In this document: piece by piece, positions 51,339-60,123 of the stretch
How the letters are laid out: every line of letters starts with the position of its first letter
How positions within the stretch are numbered: position 1 is the stretch's first letter
DNA from: Alphaproteobacteria bacterium
GTDB taxonomy: Bacteria > Pseudomonadota > Alphaproteobacteria > ATCC43930 > CGMCC-115725
Direction: 5' to 3'
Assembly: GCA_028871055.1 (NCBI GenBank)
Contig: JAGWON010000008.1
Location: forward strand, 62,001 to 126,000
Length of the DNA: 64,000 bases
Position numbers and translations under genes: made by a program
Notes under the pieces: generated by a model
Seen by the model: the letters and a program-made list of their open reading frames with translations, nothing else
What the model was told of the DNA's origin: nothing
Database searches by the model: none

Positions 51339-52479
51339 ATGCGCGCTGAAATCGAGACGATTGCCGCGGAGATTCGACGCTCCCTGGCGCTGCTGCGGAG
51401 GCATCTTTGACTGGGACAAGTCGAGCGCCCGCCTGGCCGAGTTGAATCGCGCCGTCGAGGCGCCGGACTTTTGGAATGATTCCGAGCGTGCCCAGCAGCT
51501 CATGCGCGAGCGCACGCGGCTCGAAAAAAGCATCGGCGGCTATCGCCGGATCGAGCAGGAGCTTTCCGATACGATCGCGCTTGCCGAGATGGCCGAGGCG
51601 GAAGGCGACCAAACCATGCTCGACGAGGCGCAAAAGGCGCTCGGCAAGTTGGGCGACGACGTCAAGGCGCGCGAACTCGACAGTTTGCTGTCGGGCGAAG
51701 CTGACGGCAACGACGCCTATCTCGAGGTCCATGCCGGCGCCGGCGGCACCGAAGCGCAGGACTGGGCTGAAATGCTGCTGCGCATGTACATGCGCTGGGC
51801 CGAGCAGCACGGCTACAAGGTCGAATGGATCGAGGAGAGCGCGGGCGAGGGGGCCGGAGTCAAATCGGCGACCGTCCGATTCATCGGTGAAAACGCCTAT
51901 GGCTGGCTCAAGACCGAGAGCGGTGTGCACCGGTTGGTGCGTATCTCGCCGTTCGACGCCAATGCCCGGCGGCAGACCAGCTTCGCGTCGGTGTGGGTCT
52001 ATCCGGTGGTCGACGAGAAGATCAACGTCGAGGTGCAGGACAAATACCTGCGCGTCGACACCTATCGCTCGTCGGGTGCCGGCGGCCAGCACGTCAATAA
52101 GACCGACAGCGCGGTGCGCATGACGTATGCGCTGCCCGGCCAGGAACCGGTGGTGGTGGCGTGCCAGAGCGAACGCTCGCAGCATCAGAATCGCGCCAAG
52201 GCGACGGCGATGCTCAAGGCGCGGCTTTACGAGAACGAGCTGCAAAAGCGCGAGGCGCAGGAGGCGGCGATCAACGCGGCCAAGACCGATATCGGCTGGG
52301 GCCACCAGATCCGCTCGTATGTCCTTCAGCCCTATCAGATGGTCAAGGACCTGCGGACCGGCGTCGAGACCGGCAATACCGGCGCGGTGCTCGACGGCGA
52401 TCTCGACCGCTTCCTCAAGGCGTCGCTGGCGGCTCGCATCAAGGGGGCCGATGCCGCCACCGCCTCGCCGACGCCCTAG
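51339..52479 (+). CDS. prfB: peptide chain release factor 2, with programmed +1 frameshift
   Basis: A 379-residue RF2 that reads UGA and UAA. The first 23 codons (51339-51407) end in CTT followed by an in-frame TGA at 51408-51410 and a C, the classical CTT-TGA-C slip site, with GGAGG (51397-51401) just upstream as internal Shine-Dalgarno. After a +1 shift translation continues as D-W-D-K from 51409. SPF (tripeptide anticodon, in VRISPFDAN) and GGQ (in SSGAGGQHVNKTDSAV) are present. Frameshifting is favoured when RF2 is scarce, so expression is autoregulated. GAGG precedes the ATG; it follows mrcA by 39 bases. Confidence 0.96.
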
Positions 52480-52760
52480 CCAATTCGTCTAAATATCTGA
52501 ACTATTTAGAGGATTTAAAGGCACCAGGCAGGGCTGCACACTGTCTTAAAACTGAGACGCTTTAACTAAAAATGAGTCATGGAATCCAAGAGGTTAACCA
52601 CGACTCCTGCTACCAAATTTAATGATAGTGTGATAAACTATGTCTTAACAACGAAATTTCCTAAAAGTTGCTTGGTGCCAACAATACTGGAAATCTTTGG
52701 CGGAGTCCCGACCGGCTTTCCTGCATTCCCGGACACGACGCGATGGTGGTCGCGTCGCGC
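52480..52760. other. AT-rich stretch after prfB
   Basis: About 280 bases with clearly lower GC than the surroundings up to about 52690. It starts with the dyad CTAAATA-N7-TATTTAG at 52489-52509. No frame has a plausible ribosome site or domain signal. It may be a decayed insertion or a regulatory region. Confidence 0.45.
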
Positions 52761-52931
52761 TCAGATCATCGGGAAGCTGAAAGCCAGGAGCGCGACGCCG
52801 CTCACCAGCAAATCGCCGCCCCAACGCTCGAGTTGGGTCTGGTGGAGGGGGAATTTCGCGGCTGCAAGCACCGAAGTCGCGCCGAATACAACGCCAATCA
52901 CGCCCACGATCAGCAGCACCATCGCCTCCAT
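52761..52931 (-). CDS. small two-helix membrane protein
   Basis: A 56-residue frame starting MEAMVLLIVGVIGVVFGATS. Residues 4-24 and 40-55 are hydrophobic enough to span the membrane, separated by the polar loop KFPLHQTQLERWGGD, which would form a hairpin. The ribosome site is weak. Sequence quality (no low-complexity, sensible membrane pattern) suggests a real small gene; no family recognised. It reads away from the membrane-protein gene at 53054. Confidence 0.45.
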   Translation of the reverse strand: MEAMVLLIVGVIGVVFGATSVLAAAKFPLHQTQLERWGGDLLVSGVALLAFSFPMI

Positions 52932-53053
52932 CTGGCAAGCCAGCGGGCCTGTTATGCAAGGCGGCGGTAAAGATTCGGTTTCGCCGTTGTTCGGACTCCT
53001 CGTTTTCTCCTTCCGCGCGAGCGACTGAGCCGGGCGCGACAGGGGGAGGGGTC

Positions 53054-54076
53054 ATGGCGGCGAATCGAAGCAATTTGACTCGAATTGTGCTGTCCGCTGT
53101 GTCCTTGGCGCTGGCGCCGGGCGCGGCGGAAGCACACGTCAAATGGTTCGCGCATTACGACGTGCCGGAACAGCCGGCGCCCCTGCACCAGGTATTCAAC
53201 GCGACCTTCTCGCAATACGTTGCGACGGCGGCGGTCCTGTTATGGGCGCTCAGTTACCTCGAGCGTCACCGGCTGGGCGTCGTGCTCACGAACTCGCTCG
53301 ATCGATTGAGCGCGGGACTCAAGCCTACCATCGAAGCGCTCTATCGCGGCGGGACGGCCGTTTTCTTTATCGCGCTGTGGGTGCTCGGCGACGTCATCCT
53401 GACGCCGGAGCTCAAGACTGATTCTCCCGTCATCCCCTGGCTGCAGGCGGCGATGGCGCTCGGTATGCTCTGGCGGCGGACCATGCCGTTGTCGGCGCTG
53501 GGCATCGCCTTCCTCTACGCCTATGGCGTTTATGCCTACGGCATTTTTCACATGCTCGATTATCCGATCTTTCTGGGTCTCGCCGCCTATCTCGCGCTGA
53601 CGGGCCTCGATCTCGATTTCTTCGGGCTGCGCCCCGTCGACGTCGCGCGTTGGGGAGCCGCGTTCACCTTGATGTGGGCGGCGATGGAGAAGTGGGCGTA
53701 TCCCGACTGGACCTACCCGATGCTCAACACGCATCCCGAACTGGCGATGGACCTCAATTCGCGGTTCTACATGATCGCCGCGGGCGTGCTCGAGTTCAGT
53801 CTGGCTTTCGCTCTGATCTGGACACCGCTAGTACGGCGGTCGGCAGCGCTGGTCTTGTCCATCATGTTCGCCAGCGCCGTCTTCGATTTCGGCAAGATCG
53901 ACGCCATCGGCCATTCGATGATCGTCGTCGTTCTTATCAGCATCCTGGTCGATGAGAAGCCGGATACCCGCCATTCCCCGCTCTTGGCTCCGGTCGCCTA
54001 TGGCGCCGCATTGGCCGCCTATTTAGGGGCATATTGGGGTTTACATGCGCTTATCTATGGAACAGTGATCTGGTGA
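53054..54076 (+). CDS. multi-pass membrane protein of unknown family
   Basis: A 340-residue protein. Residues 1-27 resemble a signal peptide (cleavage near AEA/HV), so the mature protein would start HVKWFAHYDVP. About eight hydrophobic segments follow (for example 55-72, 95-113, 125-140, 150-170, 178-195, 205-220, 250-275, 280-300, 318-338). Histidines and aromatic residues cluster near the start of the mature protein and after the middle (WTYPMLNTHPELAMD). The general layout resembles DoxX-like or DUF-type membrane proteins, but I do not recognise the family. GGGGGAGG stands before the ATG region. Its last codons are duplicated downstream. Confidence 0.75.
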   Translation: MAANRSNLTRIVLSAVSLALAPGAAEAHVKWFAHYDVPEQPAPLHQVFNATFSQYVATAAVLLWALSYLERHRLGVVLTNSLDRLSAGLKPTIEALYRGGTAVFFIALWVLGDVILTPELKTDSPVIPWLQAAMALGMLWRRTMPLSALGIAFLYAYGVYAYGIFHMLDYPIFLGLAAYLALTGLDLDFFGLRPVDVARWGAAFTLMWAAMEKWAYPDWTYPMLNTHPELAMDLNSRFYMIAAGVLEFSLAFALIWTPLVRRSAALVLSIMFASAVFDFGKIDAIGHSMIVVVLISILVDEKPDTRHSPLLAPVAYGAALAAYLGAYWGLHALIYGTVIW

Positions 54077-54153
54077 GATGGGGGTGGCGGTCCGCTGGAT
54101 ACTTATCTATGGAACAGTGATCTGGTGAGACGGGAGCGGCGGTCCGCTGGATA
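54050..54153. repeat. tandem 52-bp direct repeat across a stop codon
   Basis: Two copies of a 52-base unit (54050-54101 and 54102-54153) begin CTTATCTATGGAACAGTGAT and end GTCCGCTGGATA, differing at three positions. The first copy contains the last eight codons and the stop of the membrane-protein gene, so the gene's 3' end has been duplicated behind it. A fragment TTATCTAT recurs at 54173-54180. Confidence 0.93.
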
Positions 54154-54209
54154 ATTGTCAGCCCCGTAACCGTTATCTATCATTAGCACGATTTTCTTCG
54201 GGACCCCGC

Positions 54210-56099
54210 ATGCTAGACCGGATTTGGCGCGACGTCAGGGCGAAAGGCCCGGCATCTGCGCTGGCCGTCGCAGGGGTGAGTCGGGCGCGAGGCTGGCAGG
54301 ACACCAAGTTCCTTCTCAAGGTCCGCTGGCGCGCGCTGTTGCGGCAGCTTGACCGCCGCCATCTGCGCAGCAACGAGATCGCGCTGACCGTGCTTGGGGT
54401 CGTCCTGGGCGCGGCGATCGGCATTGGCGTCGTCATCGTGCGACAGCTTTCGCAATGGCTACACCAGATGACGTTTCATCTGCCGCCCGACCACCTGCTG
54501 AGCGAGGGTATCGGTCTCGCCTGGTGGCGCGTGCTCATCGTGCCATGCATCGGTGGCTTGGTGGTGGGGATAACGACGTTGGTGATTCGCCGCTTCCGAC
54601 CACGCGAGGTGGTCGATGCCATCGAGGCGAACGCGCTCTACGGCGGCAAAATGTCGTTGATCGACAGCGCCAACCTCACCATTCTGACATTGCTGTCAGG
54701 CGGGTTCGGCGCGTCGGTCGGCCTCGAAGCCGCCTATACGCAGATGGGCGCCGGGTTTGCGTCGAACGTCGGCGAAGTTCTGCGCTCGCGTCGCAACGAC
54801 ATGCGCACGCTCGTCGGTTGCGGTGCCGCGGCGGCAATCGCCGCTGCATTCAATGCGCCGCTTGCCGGCGCCTTTTATGCGTTCGAGCTGGTGATCGGCA
54901 GCTATTCGCCCGCCGTGCTCGCGCCGGTATCGGGGGCCGCGCTGGCGGCGACTTTCGTCGAGCGGCTGATCGGCCCGGCCCGTCCGATCTTCTTCGTCTC
55001 GGAATCGATAACGATCGGCGGATGGGATTATCCGCTGTTCGGGTTGCTCGGCGTCCTCGCGGCGGGCATTGGGATCGCAACCATGATCTGCGTCACGTGG
55101 GTCGAGCGCGGCTTCCGCCGCAACTCGATTCCGGTCTGGGCGCGCTCTATCATTGGCGGCGTCGCGGTCGGACTCATCGCATTCTTCTGGCCCCAAGTCC
55201 TCGGCAGCGGCCATGGCGCAATCGAGGCGGTGATCGCCAACAATTTTCCGCCCCTGGCGTTGGCGCTGTTGCTGCCGGCTAAAGCCTTGGCATCGGCTCT
55301 TTCGGTCGGCTCGGGGTTCCGCGGCGGTTTGTTCAGCTCGTCGCTGTTCCTCGGCAGCATCTTCGGGGCAGCCGCCGGCGCGTTCCTGGCGATCTTGTTG
55401 CCCGGCCTTGGGATCGATCGGCTGGCCTATACCATCGTCGGCATGGGAACAATGGCGGCGGCGATCGTCGGCGCGCCGGTGACCATGATTCTGCTCACGC
55501 TCGAAATGACGGCGAATTTCTACGTCACCATCGGCGTGACCGTCGGCGTCATCGTCGCATCGACGATCGTGCGGTCGACTTTCGGTTATTCCTTCGCTAC
55601 CTGGCGGTTCCATTTGCGCGGCGTGCCGATCCGCGGCGCGCTGGATATCGGCTGGATCCGCGACCTGACAGTTCGCAAGCTGATGCGGCGCGATATCCAT
55701 ACCGTCTCCGAGAATCTTCCGCTCGCCGAATTGCGGGCGCAATGCCCACTCGGCGGCACCAAGCGCGTGTTCCTGCTCGATGCCAACGGCGATTATGCTG
55801 GAATGGTCGTGACCGCCGATGCGCACAACCCCGATCTCGACGAGCGCATGGCGACATTGCGGGCGGCGGACCTGCGCCAGGCCGAGACCCAGTTCCTGCT
55901 GCCGCACCAGAACGTTCGCGCCGCGCTCGATCGCTTTGTCAACGCCGAGGTCGAGGCCCTGCCGGTGCTGGCAAGCGCGACCGACCGCAAGGTCATCGGC
56001 TTTGTCACGGAAGCCTATGCGCTTCGCCGTTACAACCAGGAGCTCGAGCAGGCACGCGGCGAGGAATTTGCCGATCCGACACTGTTCGGACCGGCGTGA
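54210..56099 (+). CDS. ClC-family chloride channel/antiporter with CBS region
   Basis: A 629-residue membrane protein. The ClC core (about 50-470) contains GGFGASVGLEAAYTQMG (the helix D-F region with the gating glutamate kept as GLE), AAFNAPLAGAFYAFE (helix G/H) and GSGFRGGLFSSSLFLGS (helix N selectivity segment). The C-terminal region (about 485-610) has two CBS-like segments (DLTVRKLMRRDIHTVSENLPLAEL; AALDRFVNAEVEALPVL). It moves chloride or a similar anion. A long N-terminal basic extension (1-45) is unusual. Confidence 0.88.
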   Translation: MLDRIWRDVRAKGPASALAVAGVSRARGWQDTKFLLKVRWRALLRQLDRRHLRSNEIALTVLGVVLGAAIGIGVVIVRQLSQWLHQMTFHLPPDHLLSEGIGLAWWRVLIVPCIGGLVVGITTLVIRRFRPREVVDAIEANALYGGKMSLIDSANLTILTLLSGGFGASVGLEAAYTQMGAGFASNVGEVLRSRRNDMRTLVGCGAAAAIAAAFNAPLAGAFYAFELVIGSYSPAVLAPVSGAALAATFVERLIGPARPIFFVSESITIGGWDYPLFGLLGVLAAGIGIATMICVTWVERGFRRNSIPVWARSIIGGVAVGLIAFFWPQVLGSGHGAIEAVIANNFPPLALALLLPAKALASALSVGSGFRGGLFSSSLFLGSIFGAAAGAFLAILLPGLGIDRLAYTIVGMGTMAAAIVGAPVTMILLTLEMTANFYVTIGVTVGVIVASTIVRSTFGYSFATWRFHLRGVPIRGALDIGWIRDLTVRKLMRRDIHTVSENLPLAELRAQCPLGGTKRVFLLDANGDYAGMVVTADAHNPDLDERMATLRAADLRQAETQFLLPHQNVRAALDRFVNAEVEALPVLASATDRKVIGFVTEAYALRRYNQELEQARGEEFADPTLFGPA

Positions 56100-56241
56100 T
56101 CTCCATTCGTTAAATTTCGTAAAGGGGCGCAGGCGTTTGGTCGTTCGGTGCGACCTGCCAAATCTGCAAGAAGGCGCGCTTTAACACAAATTTAGCCGCA
56201 ATGCCTTCACTCTAGGCGAGGTGCCGCCTAGGGAAACGATC

Positions 56242-58155
56242 GTGTCTCAACCGCCGCATGCAGGCGCCCAGATCGGGTCGCAAGCCGTCGCGCGCTTCGC
56301 GCGCTCGATGGGCATGACGATCCGCGGCAAGATTCTGCTCGCGTTCTTCGCACTCGCGGCGTTGACCGGGGGGCTGGGTTTCTACGCCGTCAACAGCGTC
56401 GTCGAGTCCGGCCGCTTGGTGGTCGAGACCTACGACAAGCCGTTGATGTCCATCAGCTATGCACGGCTCGCGTTGTCGAACTTCACGGCGGTGGAAGTTG
56501 CTCTGACCGACCGAGTGATGTCGCACGATCCGGCCCGGCGGCAAGAGCTCGACGTGCGCATGAGCGACCTCGCCGATTCGGTCGCCGAGGATCTTGCGGT
56601 AACCGAGAGTCGGTCCCTGTCGCAGCGTGCCGCGGTCGCGGCGCACGATACGGCGGCAGCGATCGTCAATTGGAACAACATGCGGCGCGAACTGATCGAC
56701 GGCAGCAACGACGAGGCTGATCGCGAGACGCTGCTCGCGCGCGCCAAAGCCATCGACGACGATTTCGACAATCTGGTCGAAGTGACGGCGGAGGACGGCT
56801 TCAAATTTCGCGAGAGCGCTTTGGCTTCGATCGCGCGCTATCGCACACTCAGCATAATCGCCACGCTTGCGGCGGTGCTTCTGGGCGCGACCATCGCGCT
56901 GCTATTGGTGCGGCGAATGGTCCGGCCGATCGCGACGGCATCGTCCGCCGCCCGTCGCATTGCGGAGGGCGAGCTCGACGTCGAGATCGGCACGGCCGGC
57001 AATGACGAGCTCGGTCAGCTGCTCGGCTCGATGGCCGTCATGCGCGACAACATCCGCGGCATGATGGAACGCGAGATCGCCGCCCGGCGCTCGGCGCAAA
57101 ACCGGCTGGTCAACGCGCTCGAGAACAGCGCAGAGGGCGTCGTCCTTGCCGACGCTGGCGGCAGCATCCTGATCGCCAATTCGCAGGTCACGGCTTTCTT
57201 TCCGAGCCTTGCCGGTCATCTCGCGCCTGGCGCTCCATTCCCCGAAATACTCGAGAAAGCGCTGACCGAGCCGCGCGGCGAGATATGCGTCGACGGCGTT
57301 CGCTGGCTCCATCTGAGCCGAAGCGCGACGTCAGATGGCGGCTTCGTCGTGATCATCAGCGATATCTCCGCCCTCAAGGAGCGCGAGCTTGCCTTGAGTG
57401 CGGCGAAAGAGCAGGCCGAGGCCGCAAACCGCGCAAAGACCGAATTCCTGGCCAACATGGGCCACGAGTTGCGCACGCCGCTCAATGCGGTGATCGGGTT
57501 CTCGGAAATCATCGCCGGCGAGATGATTGGGCCGGTCGGTCAGCCGTCGTACAAGGAATTCGCGAACGACATCATGCGCAGCGGCCGCCACCTGCTCGAG
57601 ATGATCAACGACATCCTCGACTTCACCAAGTGCGAAGGCGGCAGCCTCGAGATCATGCCGGAGCCCCTCGACGCGCAATCCGCGATCGCGCATGCCGCCG
57701 AATCCTTTGCCCGGGACGCGGAACGCGGCCAGCTGACCCTTGCCGTCGCTCCGGGGGACGGTTCGCTGTGGCTGCTGGCTGATTCGATGCGCTTGCGGCG
57801 CGTCCTGCAGCAACTGGTATCCAACGCCGTCAAGTTCACGCCGGCCGGGGGCCATATCACTCTTTCTGCCAAGCGCGGCCGTGACGGGTTCGTCGCCCTG
57901 TCGATTGCCGATACGGGCATCGGCATGCGTCCCGAGGACATTGCGGTTGCACTCTCGCCGTTCAGTCAGGTCGACAGCAGCTTGTCGCGCCGGTACGAGG
58001 GCACCGGCATGGGATTGCCGCTGTGCAAGGGCGTCATCGAACTGCACGGCGGACGGCTCGAGATCGCCAGCGCACTCGGCCAGGGCACGACCATGACCAT
58101 TCTGCTCCCCGAAGCCGTGCGCACTCCCCACGTTGCGACGGTGGCGACGTGCTGA
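56242..58155 (+). CDS. membrane sensor histidine kinase
   Basis: About 637 residues: an N-terminal TM (about 30-52), a periplasmic four-helix-type sensor region, a second TM (about 202-222), HAMP (about 222-275), a PAS-like segment (290-375), a coiled linker, then HisKA with the phosphorylated histidine in FLANMGHELRTPLNAVIGFSE, and HATPase_c with N in LVSNAVKFTP, DTGIGM and GTGMGLPL. The kinase domain is complete. No response regulator is adjacent. The GTG at 56242 is preceded by AGGGAAA; the GTG at 56221 is an alternative. It overlaps the next gene by 7 bases. Confidence 0.88.
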   Translation: MSQPPHAGAQIGSQAVARFARSMGMTIRGKILLAFFALAALTGGLGFYAVNSVVESGRLVVETYDKPLMSISYARLALSNFTAVEVALTDRVMSHDPARRQELDVRMSDLADSVAEDLAVTESRSLSQRAAVAAHDTAAAIVNWNNMRRELIDGSNDEADRETLLARAKAIDDDFDNLVEVTAEDGFKFRESALASIARYRTLSIIATLAAVLLGATIALLLVRRMVRPIATASSAARRIAEGELDVEIGTAGNDELGQLLGSMAVMRDNIRGMMEREIAARRSAQNRLVNALENSAEGVVLADAGGSILIANSQVTAFFPSLAGHLAPGAPFPEILEKALTEPRGEICVDGVRWLHLSRSATSDGGFVVIISDISALKERELALSAAKEQAEAANRAKTEFLANMGHELRTPLNAVIGFSEIIAGEMIGPVGQPSYKEFANDIMRSGRHLLEMINDILDFTKCEGGSLEIMPEPLDAQSAIAHAAESFARDAERGQLTLAVAPGDGSLWLLADSMRLRRVLQQLVSNAVKFTPAGGHITLSAKRGRDGFVALSIADTGIGMRPEDIAVALSPFSQVDSSLSRRYEGTGMGLPLCKGVIELHGGRLEIASALGQGTTMTILLPEAVRTPHVATVATC

Positions 58156-59234
58156 CGCCGAAAGTGATCCGAGCCATCAGCCGCGGCCGGAAGTCGCGAA
58201 CCCGCTGGGTCGCGGTATGCTGCCTCGCCGGGCTGACGCTGCTGGCGTACGACGAGTTGCCTGGAATGACCGCGCATGCGCAGCGACCATCGGACGCCGG
58301 CCTTGTAAAACTGAAAGCGGAGTTCGCCCGGCCCAAGGCTATTCCGTTCTCGGCTGACGATCCTTCTTCCAAAGCCAAGGCGCACTTGGGCGAACTGCTG
58401 TTCTGGGATCCCATCCTGTCGGGCAACGGTACCCAGTCGTGCGCCAGCTGTCATAACCCCGGCCTCTCGTGGACCGACGGCCTACGCCACGGCATGGGCG
58501 TGAAGGAAATGAAGACCCATACGCCGACGTTGCTGAACGTGGCGTGGGCACCGATTCTCGGCTGGGACGGCCATTTCCGCTCGTTGGAGGTGGTCGCTTT
58601 CGCGGGGCCGATCACCAATCCGGGCATCATGAACCGCAAGGAAGGCGACTTGGTCGCTGCGCTCCAGGCAATACCGGGATATCGCGCGGCGTTTACGACC
58701 GCCTTTACCGACCACGCGATCACGCAGGCGCACATCGCGGAAGCCCTGGCGACCTTCGAGCGCACCATCGTCTCAGGCACCGCTCCGTTCGACCGCTGGA
58801 TCGCCGGCGACGAAAACGCGATCGGCGCACGGGCGAAGCGCGGCTTCATGCTGTTCACCGGCAAAGCCGGCTGTGCCGAATGCCATAGGGGCTGGGCCTT
58901 CACCGACGAGGGCTTCTACGACGTCGGCACGGCGACCGGCGACGATATCGGCCGCGCCCGGCTCTTCCCGAATACGGTCAAGCTCAAATATGCGTTCAAG
59001 GTGCCGACGCTGCGCGACGTGGCACGGCGTGCGCCCTACATGCACAACGGCTCCGAGGCGACGCTCGCCGACGTCATCGATCTCTATGATCGCGGCGGCA
59101 TCGACCGGCCGAGCCGTTCCGACCTGATCAAGCCGCTCCATCTGACGCCGGGCGAGAAGGTCGATCTGATCGCCTTCCTGGAAACCCTGACCGCCAATCC
59201 GAAGCCGGAGCGCGTTCCCGTCCTGCCGCGTTGA
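58149..59234 (+). CDS. di-haem cytochrome c peroxidase
   Basis: A 361-residue MauG/CcpA-family protein. An N-terminal membrane anchor or signal (about 20-37) precedes two haem motifs: CASCH in SCASCHNPGLSW and CAECH in GCAECHRGWAFT, with TPTLLNVAW and MHNGSEATLADVIDLYDRGG as additional family markers. It reduces hydrogen peroxide with electrons from a periplasmic cytochrome or cupredoxin. The GTG start overlaps the histidine kinase stop, suggesting co-expression. Confidence 0.88.
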   Translation: MLTPKVIRAISRGRKSRTRWVAVCCLAGLTLLAYDELPGMTAHAQRPSDAGLVKLKAEFARPKAIPFSADDPSSKAKAHLGELLFWDPILSGNGTQSCASCHNPGLSWTDGLRHGMGVKEMKTHTPTLLNVAWAPILGWDGHFRSLEVVAFAGPITNPGIMNRKEGDLVAALQAIPGYRAAFTTAFTDHAITQAHIAEALATFERTIVSGTAPFDRWIAGDENAIGARAKRGFMLFTGKAGCAECHRGWAFTDEGFYDVGTATGDDIGRARLFPNTVKLKYAFKVPTLRDVARRAPYMHNGSEATLADVIDLYDRGGIDRPSRSDLIKPLHLTPGEKVDLIAFLETLTANPKPERVPVLPR

Positions 59235-59237
59235 AAC

Positions 59238-59591
59238 TTATTTCACCGTCACCACAAGGTGCATGGTGGGATGGATGGCGCACAGCACCTGGTAGGTGCC
59301 AGGGTGATCGAATTCCAGATCCACCGTTGTGCCCACCGGCTGTTCGCCGGAGTCGAACTTCATCGTCGCCGAATCGACATAGACATGGTGGGTCACGCGG
59401 TCGTCATTGATGACGTGGACGACGGTGCCGCGCGCGATGATGAGCGTGTCCGGATGAAAATGGCGGTTGCGCTGGCTCACGATGACGATATTGACGGCAC
59501 CCGCAACCGGAACCACGACCGATAGAAATACTGCCAGCGCAAGAACGCCGCCGGTTAGATCCGATTTTCGTGGCGTCACGCGAAAAGCCAT
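59238..59591 (-). CDS. exported cupredoxin (plastocyanin-like)
   Basis: A 117-residue blue copper-type protein. A hydrophobic signal or anchor lies at residues 13-31. Type 1 copper ligands are visible: H in VTHHVYVDS, then C, H and M in VLCAIHPTMHL. The loop C-x3-H-x2-M is the usual short type. It is convergent with the peroxidase gene with only 3 bases between; functional pairing as the peroxidase's electron donor is plausible but not shown. Confidence 0.85.
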   Translation of the reverse strand: MAFRVTPRKSDLTGGVLALAVFLSVVVPVAGAVNIVIVSQRNRHFHPDTLIIARGTVVHVINDDRVTHHVYVDSATMKFDSGEQPVGTTVDLEFDHPGTYQVLCAIHPTMHLVVTVK

Positions 59592-59658
59592 CTGCCGATG
59601 TTAGCACGCCGACCGGAAACACGTCGTAGCGATCGCGGATGCCGCGGAAACAGCCGGA

Positions 59659-60123
59659 TTACGTCGCTTTGATCGCGCCGAGCACTTCCTCGGCATGGCC
59701 GGGCACTTTGACTTTACGCCAAATACCGCGGATCACACCCTTCTCGTCGACGAGAAAAGTTGTGCGTTCGATGCCCATGTACTTGCGTCCGTACATGCTT
59801 TTCTGGACCCAGACGCCGTAGCGCTCCGTCACCTTGCCCCCTTCGTCGGACGCGAGCGTGAACGGCAGCTTGTATTTGTTCTTGAACTTGTCGTGGGAAG
59901 CGACGGAGTCGCGCGATATGCCGATCACCGCCGCATCGGTATGTTGAAACTTCGGAAACAGATCGCGGAACTGGCAGGCCTCGGCGGCGCAGCCCGAGGT
60001 GTCATCCTTCGGGTAAAAGTACAGCACCACTGTCCCGCCTCTGAGGTCCGACAGCTTCACCTTGCCGCCGCCGTCGGCTGGCAGAGTGAAATCCGGGGCT
60101 TTGTCGCCGATCTCGAGAGTCAT
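59659..60123 (-). CDS. bcp: thiol peroxidase, Bcp/PrxQ type
   Basis: A 154-residue atypical peroxiredoxin that reduces hydrogen and organic peroxides. YFYPKDDTSGCAAEACQF holds the peroxidatic cysteine and, five residues on, the resolving cysteine typical of the PrxQ alpha-2 helix. The N-terminal GDKAPDFTLPADGG is the family hallmark. It overlaps the end of glnE by 4 bases, an arrangement common in alphaproteobacteria. Confidence 0.93.
   Translation of the reverse strand: MTLEIGDKAPDFTLPADGGGKVKLSDLRGGTVVLYFYPKDDTSGCAAEACQFRDLFPKFQHTDAAVIGISRDSVASHDKFKNKYKLPFTLASDEGGKVTERYGVWVQKSMYGRKYMGIERTTFLVDEKGVIRGIWRKVKVPGHAEEVLGAIKAT

Noticed and set aside
52579-53028. 149-residue plus-strand frame after prfB
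   Set aside because: No ribosome site, no domain; its right half is antisense to the better-looking small membrane protein.
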